6,142 bases of DNA from CAZKCK01 sp964552325 (lineage in GTDB: Bacteria; Bacteroidota; Bacteroidia; Bacteroidales; TTA-H9). The stretch spans positions 1-6,142 of the forward strand of contig CAZKHA010000198.1 in the NCBI GenBank assembly GCA_964552325.1, written 5' to 3'. Made by a program: the position numbers and the translations under genes. This document shows, piece after piece, positions 1 to 6,010 of this stretch; the first letter of the stretch is position 1; every line of letters starts with the position of its first letter. The notes under the pieces were generated by a model. That model did not search any database. It was not told the DNA's origin and was given only the letters and a program-made list of their open reading frames with translations.

Positions 1-4
1 TTTT

Positions 5-1051
5 ATGGAATTTTCAGCACAACAGATTGCCCAAATGCTTGGAGGGACTGTTGACGGGGATCCCGGTTCAACGGTTAACCAACTATCAAAAATTGAAGAA
101 GGCACAAAAGGTTCTCTGTCTTTCTTAGCCAATCCACTTTACACCCCTTACATTTACACCACACTGGCGTCGGTAGTAATTGTAAATCAGGATTTTGTTC
201 CTGACAATGCCTACACTTGTACCTTGGTGCGCGTACCTAATGCTTATGCAGCCTTTGCCAAGCTCTTGGAAGTTTACAACAAGATTAAACTTGACCGAAA
301 GGGCATATCACCAATGGCGTTTGTTTCGGCAAGCGCTAAATTGGGCAATGATGTTTATGTTGGCGAATTTGCTGTAATTGAAGATAATGTGGTTGTTGGC
401 GACAACACAAAAATCTATCCACAGGCTTATGTGGGCCAAAACACCCACATTGGCCAAAACACAACTTTGTTTGCAGGCGTTAAGGTGTATAGTGACAATG
501 TAATTGGTAACAACTGCACACTGCATTCGGGCGTAGTGATTGGTGGCGATGGCTTTGGCTTTGCCCCTCAAGACACAAAGGATTACAAAAAAATAGCCCA
601 AATAGGAAACGTTATTATTGAAGACTGGGTTGAAATTGGATCCAACACAGCCATTGACAGGGCCACACTTGGCTCCACCATTATTAGGCAAGGCGTTAAG
701 CTCGACAACCTTATCCAAATAGCTCACAACGTAGAGGTTGGCAACAATACAGTAATAGCGGCCCTTACGGGCATCTCTGGCTCTACCAAGGTTGGGGCAA
801 ATTGTATGATTGGAGGCCAAGTGGGTATTATAGGCCATACCACTATTGCCGATGAGGTTAAGATTGCGGCCCAGAGTGGTGTTACCAATGCAATAAAAGA
901 AAAAGGAGCCATTATGATGGGCAGTCCAGCCGAAGAAGCAAAACAGTTTAAACGTTCGTATATCGGCTTACGCAACATACAGAAGCTTTATACCAAAGTT
1001 AACGAACTCGAGAATAAACTTAAAGCCCTTGAAAAGGGACAGATAGGGTAA
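5..1051 (+). CDS. lpxD: UDP-3-O-(3-hydroxyacyl)glucosamine N-acyltransferase LpxD
   Basis: LpxD is the third enzyme of lipid A synthesis. It moves an (R)-3-hydroxyacyl chain from ACP to the 2-amino group of UDP-3-O-acyl-glucosamine in the cytoplasm. The 348-residue product is close to the 341 residues of E. coli LpxD. Residues 1-100 form the uridine-binding N-terminal domain, starting with the usual MEFSAQQIAQMLGG-type opening. Residues about 105-300 are hexapeptide repeats of a left-handed beta-helix (many [IV]G-N-x-[TC] units). The conserved IGGDGFGFAP loop is at 179-188. His241 in IQIAHNVEVG corresponds to catalytic His239 of E. coli, and His277 to its His276. The charged helix at about 323-346 suits the C-terminal helical extension. 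The start at base 5 matches family length, so the gene appears complete with only four bases upstream. It is followed after 61 bases by lpxC/fabZ. Identification is firm; acyl-chain length is not predictable from this. Confidence 0.97.
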   Translation: MEFSAQQIAQMLGGTVDGDPGSTVNQLSKIEEGTKGSLSFLANPLYTPYIYTTLASVVIVNQDFVPDNAYTCTLVRVPNAYAAFAKLLEVYNKIKLDRKGISPMAFVSASAKLGNDVYVGEFAVIEDNVVVGDNTKIYPQAYVGQNTHIGQNTTLFAGVKVYSDNVIGNNCTLHSGVVIGGDGFGFAPQDTKDYKKIAQIGNVIIEDWVEIGSNTAIDRATLGSTIIRQGVKLDNLIQIAHNVEVGNNTVIAALTGISGSTKVGANCMIGGQVGIIGHTTIADEVKIAAQSGVTNAIKEKGAIMMGSPAEEAKQFKRSYIGLRNIQKLYTKVNELENKLKALEKGQIG

Positions 1052-1075
1052 AGCTACCATAACGTGTATTATTTG

Positions 1076-1083
1076 TACTTTTG
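1076..1083 (+). promoter_or_regulatory. possible internal Bacteroidota -7 element before lpxC/fabZ
   Basis: TACTTTTG in the lpxD–lpxC gap fits the Bacteroidota -7 consensus TAnnTTTG exactly and lies about 30 bases before the lpxC/fabZ start. I do not see a TTG-type -33 element at the expected spacing of about 19-21 bases, so this is a weak candidate. Such an eight-base match can occur by chance in AT-rich spacers. The gene is more likely transcribed mainly with lpxD. Confidence 0.22.
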
Positions 1084-1112
1084 CCCGTTTTTTAAAACTA
1101 AATAATTATCGG

Positions 1113-2519
1113 ATGTCAGATAAGCAAAAAACAATTTCGAAAGAGGTAAGTCTTTCGGGCACAGGCCTTCATACCGGCGAATATGTAACATTAACGTTTA
1201 AGCCAGCTCCGGCAAACCATGGCTATAAGTTTAAACGCGTTGATTTAGAAGGCAGTCCAATTATTGAAGCTAATGTTGATTACGTACAAGACACGGTTCG
1301 TGGAACCAATTTGGTAAAAAACGATGTGCGAATTAGCACCACAGAGCATCTATTGGCAGCCATTTTTGGCTTAGGTATTGACAATTTGCTTATTGAGCTA
1401 GATGGCGTAGAAATCCCAATACTTGATGGCAGTTCCCGGTTTTGGGTAGAGGCCCTTCAACAAGCCACTATCATTGACCAAGAGGTTGATCGCGAATATT
1501 ACGAACTTAAGACGAACCTTACTTACCACAATCCAAAAAACAAGGTCGAAATCATTGCCATGCCTTCCCAAAACCCAAGGTATTCGGTCATGATACAGTT
1601 CGACTCAAAGGTATTATACTCGCAACATGCTGCCCTCGATAGGCTTGAGGATTTCACGAGCGAAGTTGCCAATTGCCGCACATTTGTGTTCTTGCATGAG
1701 CTGGAAGCACTTATCCAATATAATTTGATAAAAGGCGGCGATTTAAACAATGCCATTGTTTTTGTTGACAGGCTTTTAAACCAATCTGAACTCGACAAGC
1801 TATCCTCCCATTTCAACAAACCACGTGTTGAGGTTCTTGAACAAGGTATTCTTAACAACCTCGAGCTCAACTTCCCAAATGAGCCTGCGCGCCATAAACT
1901 GCTTGATTTTATTGGCGATATGGCCTTGTTGGGAAAACGTGTTAAGGCTCATTTTGTGGCAACACGTCCTGGGCACTATTCCAATGTAGAATTTACGCGT
2001 ATGCTTAAAGAGCATATGATAATTGAAAAAAAGAATGCTAAGCCTGCTGGTGCTCCACATTACGATCCCAATGTTCCTCCATTTTTCGATATCCACGATA
2101 TAAAACGCCTTTTACCTCACAGGCCTCCATTCCTATTGGTTGACAAGGTTTTGGAAATGAGCGATTCGCATGTGATTGGTTTAAAAAACGTGACCATGAA
2201 CGAGAGTTTCTTCGTTGGCCATTTTCCAGAAGAACCGGTTATGCCAGGTGTTTTGCAGGTTGAAGCCATGGCTCAAACAGGCGGAATATTGGTGTTAAGC
2301 TCGGTTCCCGACCCTGAAAACTATGTCACCTATTTTATGAAAATCGATCAAGTACGATTCCGTCATAAAGTTGTTCCTGGCGATACCTTGATTTTTATAC
2401 TAAAACTTGTTTCACCCATTCGCAGGGGGCTCTGCCAGATGCGAGGAGAAGCTTGGGTTGGCGACAAAGTGGTGATGGAAGCTGAAATGCTGGCACAAAT
2501 TTCGAAAATAGCAAAGTAA
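1113..2519 (+). CDS. lpxC/fabZ: bifunctional LpxC/FabZ: UDP-3-O-acyl-GlcNAc deacetylase fused to 3-hydroxyacyl-ACP dehydratase
   Basis: This is a 468-residue fusion, close to the sum of E. coli LpxC (305) and FabZ (151). Residues 1-305 are LpxC, the zinc deacetylase that makes the committed step of lipid A synthesis. Glu78-His79 in STTEHLLAA match the catalytic Glu78 and zinc ligand His79 of E. coli. His261 and Asp265 in HKLLDFIGD are the other zinc ligands, and His288 in RPGHYSN matches catalytic His265. CRTFVF (188-193) is the conserved loop. Compared with E. coli, extra residues lie at about 217-255. Residues 306-325 are a proline-rich linker. Residues 326-468 are FabZ, which dehydrates (R)-3-hydroxyacyl-ACP: DIHDIKRLLPHRPPFLLVD opens the hot-dog fold, with catalytic His370 in GHFPEEPVMPGV and Glu384 in VEAMAQTGG. 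All catalytic residues of both halves are present and no frameshift separates them. The fusion is characteristic of Bacteroidota and relatives. No Shine-Dalgarno precedes the start. Confidence 0.97.
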   Translation: MSDKQKTISKEVSLSGTGLHTGEYVTLTFKPAPANHGYKFKRVDLEGSPIIEANVDYVQDTVRGTNLVKNDVRISTTEHLLAAIFGLGIDNLLIELDGVEIPILDGSSRFWVEALQQATIIDQEVDREYYELKTNLTYHNPKNKVEIIAMPSQNPRYSVMIQFDSKVLYSQHAALDRLEDFTSEVANCRTFVFLHELEALIQYNLIKGGDLNNAIVFVDRLLNQSELDKLSSHFNKPRVEVLEQGILNNLELNFPNEPARHKLLDFIGDMALLGKRVKAHFVATRPGHYSNVEFTRMLKEHMIIEKKNAKPAGAPHYDPNVPPFFDIHDIKRLLPHRPPFLLVDKVLEMSDSHVIGLKNVTMNESFFVGHFPEEPVMPGVLQVEAMAQTGGILVLSSVPDPENYVTYFMKIDQVRFRHKVVPGDTLIFILKLVSPIRRGLCQMRGEAWVGDKVVMEAEMLAQISKIAK

Positions 2520-2568
2520 TCAAAATACTAAACCCTGCAGTTTACAGTTTAAGCATAAACCCAACTCC

Positions 2569-3360
2569 ATGAATCAACCTTTAGCATATGTGCACCCTCA
2601 GGCAAAAGTTGCCAAAAATGTTGTTATAGAACCTTTTGTAAATATCGAGAAAAACGTGGAAATTGGTGAGGGCACTTGGATAGGCTCCAATGTCACCATT
2701 ATGGAAGGTGCTCGTATTGGCAAAAACTGCAAGATTTTTCCGGGAGCTGTTATTTCGGCCATACCACAGGATTTGAAATTTAGTGGCGAAGAGACATTAG
2801 CTAAGATTGGCGACAACACCACCATACGTGAGTTTGTAACCGTAAACCGCGGGACTAAAGCCAACATGGAAACCGTTGTAGGGGCTAATTGTTTGCTGAT
2901 GGCTTACGTGCATGTAGCGCATGATTGCATAGTTGGCAACAATGTAATTCTTGCCAATTGTGTAACCTTGGCAGGCCATATCGAAATTGATGATTGGGCA
3001 ATTGTAGGTGGAATGAGCGCCATCCATCAGTTTTGCAAGATAGGCGTACACACCATGATTTCGGGCGGGGCCTTGGTGCGCAAAGATGTGCCTCCTTTTA
3101 CCAAAGCTGCACGTGAACCAATTTCATTTGTTGGCATCAATTCCATCGGACTCCGCAGACGGGGCTATTCGCCCGAAACCATTAAAGAAATACAAGAGAT
3201 ATACCGCGTACTTTATGTTAAAGGCATGAACGTATCTCAAGCCGTGGCCTATATTGAGGCCGAGCTACCCGCTACACCCGAACGTGATGAGATACTAACC
3301 TTCATCTCCCGCTCCTCACGTGGTATAATGAAAGGGATTGGGAGGGCCGTTAAAGAATAA
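2569..3360 (+). CDS. lpxA: UDP-N-acetylglucosamine O-acyltransferase LpxA
   Basis: LpxA starts lipid A synthesis by transferring (R)-3-hydroxyacyl from ACP to the 3-OH of UDP-GlcNAc; it acts as a cytoplasmic trimer. The 263-residue length matches E. coli LpxA (262). Residues about 5-190 are left-handed beta-helix hexapeptide repeats, and about 196-263 are the C-terminal helical domain (GLRRRGYSPETIKEI, SRSSRGI). Catalytic His118 in HVAHDCIVGN corresponds to E. coli His125; His115, His137 and His153 match His122, His144 and His160. IPQDLKFSGE (65-74) is the family's substrate loop. The acyl-ruler position equivalent to E. coli Gly173 aligns with Gly166, which suits a long hydroxyacyl chain rather than a C10 one (inference). 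The TIHRGT motif reads TVNRGT here (91-96). The start lies 49 bases after lpxC/fabZ in a spacer without Shine-Dalgarno, and the gene is the last before a strong terminator. Confidence 0.97.
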   Translation: MNQPLAYVHPQAKVAKNVVIEPFVNIEKNVEIGEGTWIGSNVTIMEGARIGKNCKIFPGAVISAIPQDLKFSGEETLAKIGDNTTIREFVTVNRGTKANMETVVGANCLLMAYVHVAHDCIVGNNVILANCVTLAGHIEIDDWAIVGGMSAIHQFCKIGVHTMISGGALVRKDVPPFTKAAREPISFVGINSIGLRRRGYSPETIKEIQEIYRVLYVKGMNVSQAVAYIEAELPATPERDEILTFISRSSRGIMKGIGRAVKE

Positions 3361-3388
3361 CGGAAAGACTATTAGGATCCAAAGATTT

Positions 3389-3418
3389 GGGGATGTTTAT
3401 TGAAACCTCCCCTTTTTT
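3389..3418 (+). terminator. rho-independent terminator of the lpx operon
   Basis: A hairpin begins 29 bases after the lpxA stop. GGGGA at 3389-3393 pairs with TCCCC at 3408-3412. After one T/C mismatch, GTTT pairs with AAAC around an ATTG loop. Six T residues follow at 3413-3418. This is a textbook intrinsic terminator and separates the lipid A genes from cysC. Confidence 0.88.
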
Positions 3419-3471
3419 GCTTTTACCCCTAACAATCTACTTTTGATGGATACAACATTCAATAGTTTTCT

Positions 3472-3479
3472 TAAGTTTG
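3472..3479 (+). promoter_or_regulatory. possible -7 element of the cysC promoter
   Basis: TAAGTTTG fits the Bacteroidota TAnnTTTG consensus and sits 22 bases before the cysC start, giving a predicted leader of about 15 bases. A promoter is expected here because a terminator lies just upstream. The nearest TTTTG (3441-3445) is about 26 bases away, wider than the usual spacing, so the -33 part is not convincing. Confidence 0.35.
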
Positions 3480-3501
3480 CCAAAATATTTGTTTCAACTA
3501 C

Positions 3502-4095
3502 ATGAATTCACATCATATCTACCCCGTAGAATTACTTTCAAAAGAATTAAAAGAGAAGCATTTAACGCAGCGTGCCAAAGTTATTTGGTTTACAGGGCTC
3601 TCGGGTGCTGGTAAAACAACTTTAGGGCAACGGCTTGAAAAAGAATTGTTTGCTAGAGGCTTTTTATGTCAAATTTTAGACGGCGACAACATTCGCTCAG
3701 GTATAAACAAGAACCTGGGCTTTACGGAAGATGATCGTATTGAAAACATCCGACGTGTTGCCGAAGTGGCTAAGTTGTTCCTTAATTGTGGCATCATCAC
3801 CATTAATTGCTTTATTGCCCCCACGCATCAAATTCGTGAAATGGCTGCTTCAATTGTGGGCGGTCAGAATTTAATTGATGTTTTTATTGATGCCCCCATG
3901 AGTGTTTGCGAAGATCGTGACACCAAAGGACTGTATCGTTTGGCCAGGGCAGGCAAAATTCAGCAGTTTACGGGTGTTAATTCGGTGTTTGAACCTCCTT
4001 TAAGCCCAACTATCAGAATTCAAACCGATATCCTGGGAATTGACCAGTGCGTGGATTTGCTACTTGAGAAGATTTTGCCTGAAATAACTTTATAA
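3502..4095 (+). CDS. cysC: adenylyl-sulfate (APS) kinase
   Basis: The product phosphorylates adenosine 5'-phosphosulfate to PAPS, the donor for sulfate reduction and sulfotransferases. Its 197 residues are close to E. coli CysC (201). Visible motifs are the Walker A loop GLSGAGKTT (32-40), DGDN (60-63), the signature LGFTEDDRIENIRR (72-85), RDTKGLYRLARAGKI (139-153) and FTGVNSVFEPP (156-166). The usual FISP motif reads FIAP (104-107), so the serine corresponding to E. coli Ser109, its phosphoenzyme residue, is Ala106; the following YR/HR is TH. I recall similar FIAPT sequences in other Bacteroidota enzymes, so this may be a lineage variant rather than a defect. The gene stands alone: a terminator lies upstream, a convergent gene downstream, and no cysD/cysN is adjacent. 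Whether it serves cysteine synthesis or sulfation cannot be read here. The start gives the normal short N-terminal region before KVIWFTGLSG. Confidence 0.95.
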   Translation: MNSHHIYPVELLSKELKEKHLTQRAKVIWFTGLSGAGKTTLGQRLEKELFARGFLCQILDGDNIRSGINKNLGFTEDDRIENIRRVAEVAKLFLNCGIITINCFIAPTHQIREMAASIVGGQNLIDVFIDAPMSVCEDRDTKGLYRLARAGKIQQFTGVNSVFEPPLSPTIRIQTDILGIDQCVDLLLEKILPEITL

Positions 4096-4125
4096 TTCTA
4101 TGTGCTGCAGTCGTTTTTGTGAACC

Positions 4126-4159
4126 AAAAAACCTCATTGTTTTCAGCAGAGATGGTTTT
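4126..4159. terminator. weak candidate bidirectional terminator between convergent genes
   Basis: AAAACC at 4128-4133 can pair with GGTTTT at 4154-4159 across a 20-base loop. Read on either strand, the hairpin has A-rich sequence before it and T-rich sequence at its end. It sits between the cysC stop and the stop of the MutS-like gene. The stem is short and A/T heavy, so it is a modest candidate that might serve both genes. Confidence 0.33.
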
Positions 4160-4160
4160 C

Positions 4161-5978
4161 CTATTCATCCGTAATCCCCATTTGCCGCATTAAGTACGAT
4201 GCGTTTAGTGTTGAGCAAACGCCCTTCCGAAGTTTATAATCAATTAACAGTTGGTTGCCGGTGATACTAATCTCAAAACAAAGGTTCTGGATATTGTTGG
4301 GGTAGGTTTTTATCAAATTCCCTAAATCAAGGTCGTGAGTGGCGAAAAGCCCTATGGGCTTGTACTTCATTAATTGTTTTATAAGTGCAATCGAACCATT
4401 TTGTTTGTCGCGGCTATTGGTACCTTTTAAAATCTCATCGAGCAAAATCAATAGTGGCTCACCTTTAGCCAGTTCATCAATTATTTCCTTGAGCCGCTTA
4501 AGTTCGGCATAAAAATACGATTCATGCCGTGCCAATGAGTCGTTGGTGCGAATACTACTTGCAATGGCTATGGGCTGAAACACGAATGAAGAGGCAAAAA
4601 CAGGCGCACCAATCATTGCCATAACCAAATTAGTGCCTACTGTGCGTAAAAACGTGCTTTTGCCCGACATATTGGCTCCCGTTATTATACAGAACTGGTT
4701 GGTTCCTGTTATTTGGACAGTGTTGGTAATGCATTCGTTTTCGGGTATTAATGGATGCCCAAGGTCAATCGCCTCTAACTTGAACCCATCGGTTTTGCAA
4801 GTTGGAAAGTTAAAGTTGGGATGGTTATATGTGTAATTAGCAAGCGATAGTGCTGCATCAACATTGGCCATACATATAAACCATTTAGGAATTTGGGAGG
4901 CATGAAGCCGTTTCCAATGGCTTAATCGCAACAACAAATGAAGGTTAAACATAAGCAACCCATTAAGTAACAGGGCTACAAGAAAATTTAAATTGGAATC
5001 CATCCAATTGAGCAGTGCGGCTAATTGCCGAAGAACTAGCGCAGGATTTTGACTTTTGGCACCGTATAGGCTTTCTTTTTGCTGCTTAATCCATTTTGAC
5101 CTTAAGTCAGTATTTAAGAGCAGTTCTAGAAAACCTGCGTATTTCTTTAAGATTGAGTATTGCGATCCAATGGATTGGTGCTCAATCATTATCTTTCTCC
5201 CAAAACGCATTACAAATGTAAGCTGTAAGGCAATGCAAAAAGCAGGCAAGGTTATAGGCAGCCATCCAACTGCACTGGCAGCAATTGATAAAATAGTTAT
5301 GAGCGGGAAGGCGTACAAAAACGGCTTCAACTTTACCAGCAGTGTATTATCGGAAGGGGTTTCTAACCATTTTTTAAGCTTTTCTAAATCGCTTTCAAGG
5401 GGTTTGGTTTCTCCAAATATAAGCTGACATTGCTGTCTGAAATCAACCATGGGCGCAAGTTCGATGAAGGCTTCCTGGCGCTGTTCAATTTCGTGCCGGT
5501 AAAGGAATGCATCGCTTAACCAATTTGCAAGGATTTGACTGCCACCGGGCGATGAAGTGCGGTTAAGGGCCCTGTAGATGGAGTAATCACCAAAAACATC
5601 TAAATCGTGCGCATAGTTGTGGCTGTGATCCAAAAACTGAAGCCCTGCATCAAAAGGTGTTAAATCACCTTTAAGATACGCTAATTCATTTTGATTAATG
5701 CGAACAATAAGCTCATTTTCGGCAATTTGCTGTTTGATTTTGGCGTCAACAATGCCAAGGCGTATGTACAAACCCACCACCGGAAGCAATGCCAGAAACG
5801 CCCAACTTACTTGCATTGTAACACCAATAGATATGACTAGAATTAAGGCACCAAAACTTAAAAGCCTTAAAACTGGCATTACGTCTTGCCTTTTCTGAAG
5901 CTTGCCTAAATGCTTAGTTGCTGCCTGAATGCGTTCGTTGTAGGTAAAAGCTGGTGTTGGCGTATTTTGATTGGACAT
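4161..5978 (-). CDS. MutS-family ATPase with hydrophobic (probably membrane) segments
   Basis: This 605-residue protein carries the MutS C-terminal ATPase: Walker A GANMSGKST (434-442), the conserved serine region SLARHESYFYAEL (481-493), Walker B LLILLDEI (509-516), a GTNSRD loop (519-524) and the FATHD histidine switch (545-549). LNRTSSPGGSQILANWL (138-154) resembles the start of the MutS core/lever domain III. The N-terminal mismatch-recognition domain of MutS1 is absent, and so are the Smr and KOW-type regions of MutS2. Hydrophobic stretches at about 35-55, 57-77, 217-238, 239-257 and 330-352 suggest membrane association. Proteins of this kind are often labelled 'DNA mismatch repair protein MutS' in Bacteroidota, but a mismatch-repair role is not supported by the domain content. 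The frame stays open to an ATG at 6047, but that would place 23 residues inside rnpB; the ATG at 5978 (MSNQNTPTP) avoids this. No Shine-Dalgarno is visible. The function is unknown. Confidence 0.9.
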   Translation of the reverse strand: MSNQNTPTPAFTYNERIQAATKHLGKLQKRQDVMPVLRLLSFGALILVISIGVTMQVSWAFLALLPVVGLYIRLGIVDAKIKQQIAENELIVRINQNELAYLKGDLTPFDAGLQFLDHSHNYAHDLDVFGDYSIYRALNRTSSPGGSQILANWLSDAFLYRHEIEQRQEAFIELAPMVDFRQQCQLIFGETKPLESDLEKLKKWLETPSDNTLLVKLKPFLYAFPLITILSIAASAVGWLPITLPAFCIALQLTFVMRFGRKIMIEHQSIGSQYSILKKYAGFLELLLNTDLRSKWIKQQKESLYGAKSQNPALVLRQLAALLNWMDSNLNFLVALLLNGLLMFNLHLLLRLSHWKRLHASQIPKWFICMANVDAALSLANYTYNHPNFNFPTCKTDGFKLEAIDLGHPLIPENECITNTVQITGTNQFCIITGANMSGKSTFLRTVGTNLVMAMIGAPVFASSFVFQPIAIASSIRTNDSLARHESYFYAELKRLKEIIDELAKGEPLLILLDEILKGTNSRDKQNGSIALIKQLMKYKPIGLFATHDLDLGNLIKTYPNNIQNLCFEISITGNQLLIDYKLRKGVCSTLNASYLMRQMGITDE

Positions 5979-5998
5979 TGTTTTGAAGGGTTTGAAGA

Positions 5999-6010
5999 TT
6001 AAAAAAAACG
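5999..6010 (-). terminator. T-tract at the 3' end of rnpB
   Basis: On the minus strand, GGGCTGCCG is followed directly by eight T residues (complement of A 6001-6008). The GC-rich segment is probably the 3' strand of the RNase P RNA P1 helix, whose 5' strand lies outside the window. Together they would act as an intrinsic terminator or 3'-end signal. The full stem cannot be confirmed from what is visible. Confidence 0.45.

Noticed and set aside
308..838. A 176-codon open frame on the minus strand opposite lpxD
   Set aside because: It overlaps a certain gene completely, its protein is rich in Cys, Asn and His without a recognisable domain, and the repetitive hexapeptide coding of lpxD readily leaves antisense frames open.
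1800..2096. A 98-codon minus-strand frame inside lpxC/fabZ
   Set aside because: It is a shadow of a gene whose catalytic residues are all present on the plus strand, and it has no family resemblance of its own.
2538..2551. Tandem direct repeat CAGTTTA CAGTTTA in the lpxC/fabZ–lpxA spacer
   Set aside because: Two 7-base copies in an AT-rich spacer are easily due to chance, and they do not form a hairpin or resemble a known operator.
4633..4836. A 67-codon plus-strand frame inside the MutS-like gene
   Set aside because: It lies opposite the MutS ATPase coding region, including the start of the Walker A region, and shows no independent domain or upstream signal.
4161..5978. Annotation as MutS1 or MutS2
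   Set aside because: The protein is too short, lacks the mismatch-recognition N-terminus of MutS1, and has no C-terminal Smr domain as in MutS2.
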